From contig QANU01034095.1 of the NCBI GenBank assembly GCA_003254905.1, forward strand, positions 465,149 through 529,148: a stretch of 64,000 bases of DNA. Reading direction: 5' to 3'. Source of the stretch: Nissolia schottii (lineage: Eukaryota; Streptophyta; Magnoliopsida; Fabales; Fabaceae). The notes under the pieces are model-generated. The model was not told the origin of the DNA and ran no database searches. It saw only the letters and a list, made by a program, of their open reading frames with translations. This document shows positions 56,994 through 64,000 of this stretch, in pieces. Each line of letters starts with the position of its first letter. Positions within the stretch are counted from its first letter, which is position 1. The position numbers were made by a program, and so were the translations under genes.

Positions 56994-57972
56994 TTTTTTT
57001 TTTCACTAAAGGTATATGTATTCATTCATCAGAGAAAAAACAAATACAAGAGGAGGGTTTGGAGGGCTAAAACTTAATAAAAAAGGGTATCCCAAATATA
57101 CTAGAAAAACGTCTAAATACTATGACCATTCTCAAGAGAGATTATCAAGACACATAAGTAAAACAACTAAGGAAAATCCTAACCTAAACTACTAACTAAG
57201 AACTCAATCCAACGTCAAAGTAGATAAGACATTCAGTCAGGACAAATTGAGCATCTGAAGACTACAATAAGTCAAAACGCTCATTGAGAGAGCTAATTCT
57301 AATTGGGATTTAATTGAAGGAGTAGTGTTCCTCCACACCCTTTTCAAAAATGAAACATTTCACTTAAGGCCAGACCACTCAACTTACTCATCACTTTGAT
57401 GTCATATCATAAACTCTGCTCTGGAGGGTTCTTAGCAATAATCTAGATCCCTAGGCATTCATAACGAGCCAACCAGATTACGTTATCATCGTCGTCCCTT
57501 TTGACCCTTCCTCCTCCATATTGTCCTTGTTCGTCAGAGCCGCAATAGAAGTAACTATTCAAAACACTTGACAATGATTAGAGAAATCAATGAGAACAAG
57601 CACGGTAAGGAATCAGAGAAACGAAATCACAATCAATGACAGTGGATCTGAAACAGGGAACTCAAAATCACATTAAATTGACGACGTAGAAGAACTAGAT
57701 TGTGCACCAAGGGACGCACCACGGCAAAGGACAAGCTCAAACAATGACAAGAGACGCACAATGTTGGCAGGGAATGTACAAACGACAATAGGGAACACAC
57801 AAACGGTGACAGGGCATAGCACACTATGGTGATGAACAAATGCGCGACGAGGGAGGATGGTTGTAGCCGTGAAGGCCTATGGAGGGAGGCGCTGCGGCAC
57901 TAGCAGCGTTGCCTAGGGTTTCCATAATTATTTTTTATTATTACTAGTATAGTACTCGTGTATTACACAGAA
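56994..57972 (-). mobile_element. Poly(A) retroposon with 20-bp TSD
   Basis: On the minus strand the 979-bp segment ends in an A-run (poly-T at 56994-57003). It is flanked by TTACCATAC(A/G)TTGAACTCTT at 56974-56993 and 57973-57992, identical at 19 of 20 positions. Long TSD plus poly(A) means insertion by LINE-type reverse transcription. The interior is GC-richer at its minus-strand 5' part (57840-57930) but has no intact reading frame. I cannot tell a truncated LINE from a processed transcript. Confidence 0.85.
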
Positions 57973-57992
57973 TTACCATACGTTGAACTCTT

Positions 57993-59508
57993 GTTACTTA
58001 ATCTATTGAATAAATAAATTAAGTCATAAAAAACTAGGACATATATTTTGACTTCTTACAAGGTATTTTAGAGCAAAAGCGTTCACTTATTTAATTAAAT
58101 AATATATAGTATAATATTGTTATTATTTATAAAATAATATTTATTTTAATTTAAAAATTACATGTATATACTCATTATCTTATTTAAAAATCTGAGTTTG
58201 TATTTAAAGACTTATTGATTTATTTAAAGGTTTTGACTTATATATCAATCAATTTAAAAGTTCTTTGATCTATTTAATGGTAAGCATGTTAACTTAATTA
58301 TTCAAAAACTACTTTGTCAAACAAGTCTTTAAAATTTTATCAGACCAAGTCATGCTTTTAACACCTTTTACAAGACCATGCTCAAATCTTGTGTTCTAAA
58401 AATATTTTATACTCATTTAAATTACATTTGGACTACCAACATATGACCAATTGAAGCGGTAAAGAATTTCAAGAACTCAACATGATAAGATAGAGCCATA
58501 TTTGCTTTTTAGGAGAAGAGTAATATGTACTTAAAAAGGTTGTCTTCTTGAGTTAGTCATTCAATTTTTTAGCAAGTCGTACAAATTTAATGAGACATAG
58601 GTCATTTGGATATTGATAGTTAAATAAAAAAACTTATAAAATCTGCTTTGGCCTGATTTATTAACATCCATAGTTGCCCCTTTTATCATGTGACCATTTA
58701 TTGTATGATAGAACAAATTAATGATTTTTGTTATTAATTTTACATTGTAATAGTTTTAATTTTTTTTCTGAGGTACTTTGGAATAAATTCCAGGCTATTC
58801 AATATTTATTTGTGTACAGTACAAACAAACATAAAATAAACTATAATATTCAATCGAAACAAAACGCTGGAATGTGAATGAAAATTATGGCCAGGCCAAG
58901 TCATTTCATCTGATTCCAATTCCAATCCATAAAACTGTTGTAGTCATTTGTGAGTTGTGACAAACATACCAAATAGAAAATGGCACTCGCTTTGTTTTTC
59001 TATTCCATTCAAATGTGTAACTCCGTTTTGTATGCACCCACAATTAATTAAAGGCAAAAGGTACATACAGGACATGAAAGCATCTCGATAGTTGATATGA
59101 ATCGGTTCCGGAATCAATGTTTACATTTTCTGTCACAAATACTATCAGCATTCTGACCAAACAGTACAACCTAACTCTCCCAAATTGAAACCACATATCT
59201 AACCTTGAACAAAATTCATCCTTTGACAAATAACCATATAGGCAATATACACAAAACCACTATCACTAGATACATGTGATATATACCAAAAAAACTAACA
59301 AGCAATTTTAAAAAAATTGAAAATAATGTAAGTAATATACTGAGGATTAAGCTCTGCACAGCTCAGACCCAATTTGCCTTTAATTGGTCTCAAAGCGGCA
59401 GCTAACCCATAATTAACCACTCAAACTCACAAGAAAAAAACTCAAAACCCCATAATTAATTAAATATAATTTTAGAATTTCTTCTTCCTCCTAATTAATC
59501 TCCCTTTT
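57993..59508. other. Gene-free spacer downstream of patatin-like gene
   Basis: AT-rich sequence with no exon or delimited repeat. The part nearest 59508 is the 3' UTR region of the patatin-like gene on the minus strand. Confidence 0.5.
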
Positions 59509-61324
59509 CTAACAGCTTGAAGACAGAGTAGACAAAGTAGTTGCAGATGAAGTCCTACTAGGCGATGGAGATGCTGCGTTGTTCTTCAAAACAACCGTCG
59601 GCAAAATGCTGGTTTTTCTCCTCTCTTGCTCCTTAATCAATTCTCCCCCAAACAACTCTAGCTTGTCCATGTTTGTGTTCTCAACCACCTTCTTTCCTTT
59701 GAACATAACAGATTCCACATTCTTCTGTGCCAACATCGCCTCCGAAACCGCCGACAGATCCGGCGACCCCGTTTTGCTCTGCGCCTTCTTGTTGTTTGCC
59801 TTTGCCATCACACCATATGACTGGATCCGAACGTAATTGCTCATCCCACAATCCCCAAATGCCATTGACACAGCTTGATCAACCTACATTATTTCCAAAT
59901 TAAACAATTCACGTTAGAAATTAGAAGAATATCTACACCAATAATTAAACCACCCACTCTTGATTCTCTCATTTAAAAAATAGCACAAAAAATTGGTATT
60001 GTAATGAATGTGTTTGTTAGGTGACACATTTATTACTTTTATAGCCTACTAACTTCCAATCCATTACAATTATTTTTATTAAAAAAAAATATGACAACCT
60101 TTTTCATAAATATTTATTAGTCAAATTTAATTCACACATAATTTTAGTGTAAATAACTTTTTTACTTTTATAAAATTATATTTTACCATCAAAAAATCGT
60201 TCATATAAAAAATAATTTGACTGAAAAACTGCATAATTTTTTTTTTACAGTATCAAACTTGTGACTTATAAAGAAAACCGTTGGATAAATGTGAAAAAGC
60301 ATAATTAAATTCTTATTATGTAATTTATCAAAAACAGAAAATGATTGAGTTTTATTACTTCATAGCTTCTTACCATATCAGAAGTTCCTTCGCCGGCAAT
60401 CCTAACGAACCCAGACGGAGAGTTAACGGCGTCAAAGTCTGACTCTCCGTTACCGAGGGAGAGGACCAAGAGGTCCGACACGCCGTTACAGAACGGGAAC
60501 TCGTGCTTGTTATTTAGCACGTGCGTGATGGCCGCTGCCGTCGGATTGTTCATGGCGACACAGCCATCGACGGCCACGATCTTCGTCCTCCCGTCAATTG
60601 ACCTCATCTCCACGGAGCCGAAGTCTGCTGACGTGGCAGCGCACACGTCGCTCATCTTGAAATCGTAGCCGTCCATTTCGAGGGCGTCGGCGCGGGAGAA
60701 AACGAACGGCGCGCGCGTGACGAGGTCGTAGCAGGGGATCAGCACCGGCTTCAGCGTGTCCTTCAGCGTGCACTCGCCGAACGTCTTGCGGAACAGTTTC
60801 TCCGCCTTCGACGCCGGCGAAGACCGGAGAACCCTCCGGATTATCCCTGCCGGCGACGAGCCCCGGGAGATCCGCCGGCGGTTGTCGATCATGAACTTCA
60901 GCGCCTCCTCAGCGGTGAACATCGGGAGGCCGTCACTGCCGCGCGTGAATAGCAGCGCCGCAAGCACGCCGCCGACGCCAGTGCCGGCGACGGCGTCGAA
61001 GTAACAGGCGACGCTCGCGTTGGCGTTTCCAGACTTTCGGCGGAGGCAGGACTCGAGGTGCGCGAGGGACTTGGCGGCGAGGATGCCGTCGGTGGCGCCG
61101 GAGCCGTCGATGCAGAGGATTCTGACCTTGCCGGCGGCGGCGTGCTTCCTCTGTTTGGCGTCGATCGGAGAGAATTGAGCTGAATTCTTGGCATTGTGAT
61201 TCTCTGAGTCGCCGTAGCCGAAGAGGAACTTGTTCTCCAAGATGGAGAAGATTTCGTAGCTGAGCTTGTCGACTCCGAAGGTGGAATCGATCATGTTGAA
61301 GTTCATGCTAGATAGTGTCGCCAT
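59509..61324 (-). CDS. Group III patatin-related protein (pPLAIII type, 2 exons)
   Basis: Exons on the minus strand are 61324-60374 and 59883-59509 (951 and 375 nt, one phase-0 intron), giving 441 residues. The patatin domain runs from about 68 to 330. Three hallmark motifs are altered as in the plant pPLAIII group: the oxyanion-type loop is DGSGATDG (73-80), the nucleophile elbow is GTGVG (114-118) with Gly116 where serine is expected, and the DG(G/A) catalytic aspartate motif is DGC (253-255). Canonical Ser-Asp hydrolysis is therefore doubtful, although pPLAIII proteins have been reported to act on acyl lipids and to affect cell elongation. The C-terminal exon (EQERRKTS, then Ser/Thr-rich) is variable. 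The frame stays open upstream to 61702, but the ATG at 61324 lies about 95 nt downstream of a TATA box, so the upstream part is 5' UTR and promoter. Confidence 0.93.
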
Positions 61325-61415
61325 TTTTGTCGATTGAAGCGAAGGTTTTTGTAGAGAGAGAGAGAGAGAGAGATGTGAATGTCGTTGATGATGAAGAAAG
61401 GAGGGAGTGGAAGAT

Positions 61416-61426
61416 GGTTTATATAG
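61416..61426 (-). promoter_or_regulatory. TATA box of patatin-like gene
   Basis: CTATATAAACC on the minus strand, about 95 nt upstream of the ATG at 61324. A CT-rich microsatellite ((CT)n on the minus strand, 61351-61372) lies in the intervening 5' leader. Confidence 0.65.
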
Positions 61427-63506
61427 TGAGAGAAAATGAGTGAGTGAATGTGACGATCCAAGAACATTCCTAAGGTTGGCGATTAATCCCCACGCGATTT
61501 CTATTTTTCCTTTTCTTTTTTTAAATTTAAAATTGGGGATGTGGAAGGATGATGGAGCCACGGAGGGAATTGTTTTGAGATGATTGGAGAAGGTATATGG
61601 CAATGGTATTTTTTTTAAATAAAAGGAAAAGGAAAGAAGAAAGTAGTGTATTGAAAGAAAAGGAAAAATTACGAGGCCACATACAAAGTTGCAATTCAAC
61701 AACTTTATTTATTTATTTATTTTTTAATTTAAAAATGTGATGGGTGTGTGACTATTTGTGAATTTAAAACTGTGATGGTGGGAACAGTCTTTTGTGTTAG
61801 TCCGTAGTCTACAATTCCTTTTTTATGTGTTGCCCCTTTTCTTCCGTCTTGTGTTGCTTTATTCGGGTGACTTTCATTTCAGCCTGCAAATTTTAAAAAC
61901 TTAGTGGGGGGGAATGTCATATAGTGTTATTGTCACACGAGTCCAATTTCTGATTAATTTTTATTTTCTTTTCTATTTATCACTTTTATATGTCACAATG
62001 TTTTTAAGTGTAAAATATTTTTATATTATCAGGTTTAAATAGGCTCGCGGTTACTTCGAGATAAGAAATGAGATTTTTCCAAAAAAATTATTTGGGTGAT
62101 TGTGATGAGGCTTGGGATGGGATATTTATGGTGGTTGATAGTATTTCAGAAGATTGGTGGGAATATATGTATAGTTAGTTTCATGTTCAAGTTAAAAATA
62201 GAACTAAGAAATAGGGTATAAAATGGAATGATTTCGCATCTAATGTAGACCGGTAAGACTTGTTATTATAGAGGTTATGAACGTTCCAAAGACATGGAGA
62301 TTAATCTCATACCCAGTGTCATCTAATGACTTTCATCTAACATAATGAGTTTGTCAGGTTAACGACACGTCAGTGTGTCGTTACTTTGTAATAGAAACAA
62401 TAGAGTATTGCTTGAGAAATCTAAGTATTTTGATAAATCCATTTATGCATCTCAATCATTTACTGGTTACAATCTCTATTTATTTCTTTAATTATATATG
62501 AAAATTGTGATAAGTGTGTACAATTGAAATGTGCAGACAAAAAACTCACGTCTCCCAAGCAATTTTAAAAACAATAACTTTTATATTACTTTAATTTAAT
62601 GATACATAATTAGACGATCTTATAAAAAATTTATAAAGAGTAATTCTCAAAATTAAATTCAATAATAATAGTAATAAATTGGTAAATTAACTTTTGTTTA
62701 ATTTTATTTCTTGGGTAAGCACACTATTAGTCGTACTGTAATAATAAAAATAGATCAGTTACTTTCAGACATTCCATTCAATCTTTGTTAAGTAAGTCAT
62801 TTTCAAAGCATGTGTGGACCGGCTACTAAAACTAATAAGGTAATAATTACTTATTTATAAAAAAAAAATATGAAATGACTGTTATACAAGTTGTTTATGT
62901 TTCACTTGTTTAGGATATTAATTGTTTTCTAAATTTAACCTGATATATTTTTTTATACAGTAAAACTTTACCTTACAAAATATATATTTACATGCAACTT
63001 TCACCCTTATCAGGTGGAAATGAATAAAGCGATAAATGTACCGTTGCATGACATTTTTCCGCTTTTAGAAATGTTATTTTTTAAAAATGTAGTTGTAGGC
63101 TTAATAATTTGTGGTCCTATAATTATTACTGATTCTATTTGTAGTCCCAGTTAAACTTCTCTTTTGGTCCAAAAAAATTGAAACCGTTTGATTTTGTTCT
63201 CTATGAATTTTGTTGTGTGATTTAGGTTCAAATATTTTCAAAATCATTATAGTTTAATTTAGTCTTTGAAAAATTATGATAATTTAGTTTAACTCCTTTA
63301 AGATAATAGTTCAAGTTTTCTAAAATCTCTATATTTAAATATTATTACGACTAAGAGACCTTTCAAACAATTGTCGCCTCCCTTATATAGTTTAAACATT
63401 AGTCGTAATAAGTTTTTGAAATGTTTATTTTATTGAAATAAGACAATAAAGTCCAAAAGTTTAAACTTTTACTAGACAAAATTGTTGGGTATGTAAGCCA
63501 TGCAAC
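61427..63506. other. Gene-free spacer upstream of patatin-like gene
   Basis: AT-rich sequence with several A and T runs. No exon, RNA gene or TSD-bounded element was found. Confidence 0.45.
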
Positions 63507-63987
63507 CACTACAAGAAAAACATAGATTTTTGGTGGACTTTTGGAGTGAACATTAGTCTTTTGCGAATTTCGGCAGATTTTTCAATAAACATTTTTTTTG
63601 GTGTTAAAATCCACCAAAAATAACTTTGCAACAAGTAAGATTTTGCGGCAAACAATGCCGCCAAAAAATTAAAGGAAAAAAATGGTTGAGAAATTTCGAC
63701 AACTAAGTCAAATGTGTAAAATTAATAATAAATTGCAAATTACTTCTTTCCTTTCATAATAAATGTCCAAATTTTGTTAAATTAACTTATTAAAATATTT
63801 GTCCAACTCATATTTGAAGGTAGTCAAAAGTAAATTTGCAGTGGAGAACGGCTAGAAACTAATTTTCGTCCACGGTCTTTCTAGTTATGCAATTTCGCTA
63901 CAAAATCTGCCAGAAACACATTTTATGGTGAGTTTCGTCACTTTCCAACAAAATTTTCTGCTAGAAATATTTGTTTTTCTTGCAGTG
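63507..63987 (+). mobile_element. Small non-autonomous CACTA element
   Basis: The 481-bp segment starts CACTACAAGAAAAAC and ends TTTTTCTTGCAGTG, an inverted match of 12 of 13 bases to the CACTA terminus. Subterminal sequence carries repeated GCGGCAAA, CCGCCAAAA and TTTCGGCAG motifs. Flanking triplets are AAC (63504-63506) and AGC (63988-63990), a 3-bp TSD with one mismatch. It has no coding capacity. Confidence 0.85.
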
Positions 63988-64000
63988 AGCTTGTCCCAAT

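Noticed and set aside
60756..61194. Open frames in other frames of the patatin-like exon
   Set aside because: They arise from GC-rich codon use in exon 1; only the patatin frame contains family motifs.
61325..61702. Upstream in-frame extension of the patatin-like protein to 61702
   Set aside because: A TATA box at 61416-61426 and low-complexity (CT)n leader lie inside it; homologues start with a short N-terminus like that at 61324.

Overview
The window is nuclear DNA of a flowering plant. The genes have short exons with GT-AG introns, the spacers are AT-rich, and all the mobile elements are of plant type. The peroxidases look like soybean seed-coat peroxidase and the repeats look legume-like, so I infer a papilionoid legume, most probably soybean or a close relative. 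That assignment rests on recognition and was not searched.

The window holds six convincing genes, all on the minus strand. Three are tandem class III (secretory) peroxidases at 423-4132, 13154-15669 and 24514-27578. Each has the canonical four-exon layout with exon 2 of 192 nt, exon 3 of 166 nt and the same intron phases. All three open reading frames are intact, with a signal peptide and both catalytic histidines. The first two are closer to each other; the third is nearer the seed-coat type. Next come CPSF30 (32692-42552, 7 exons, CCCH zinc fingers plus a YTH m6A-reader domain), an ACD11-like ceramide-1-phosphate transfer protein (49261-53398, 4 exons) and a group III patatin-related protein (59509-61324, 2 exons) whose nucleophile serine position is glycine. 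I joined exons by hand from splice sites; in every case the phases and total lengths close without a frameshift.

The spacers and long introns are full of mobile-element debris, and several insertions can be delimited by target-site duplications (TSDs). They include a pair of hAT-type MITEs (2040-2617 and 5345-5941), a LINE 3' fragment (16041-16286), a solo LTR (23068-23659), a MULE-type fold-back MITE in a CPSF30 intron (34243-34489), a SINE in an ACD11 intron (51866-51963), a poly(A) retroposon (56994-57972) and a small CACTA element (63507-63987). A decayed Ty1/copia element (43874-48315) separates CPSF30 from ACD11, and a broken plant-mobile-domain fragment lies near 31.0-31.4 kb. Three places (about 12.5, 20.1-20.9 and 30.1-30.9 kb) carry arrays of a GCACAAAC-type motif followed by a purine-rich tail. 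I do not recognise this repeat family.

The assembly has visible defects: an exact 834-bp direct duplication on either side of a single N (8827-10495), and Ns at 10525, 33749-33752 and 49033, the first two of these in homopolymers. The duplication should not be taken as biology without checking.

The genes do not form a pathway. The peroxidases are a local gene family acting in the apoplast. CPSF30, ACD11 and the patatin-like gene are unrelated neighbours acting in mRNA 3'-end processing, sphingolipid transfer and cell-death control, and lipid metabolism or signalling respectively.
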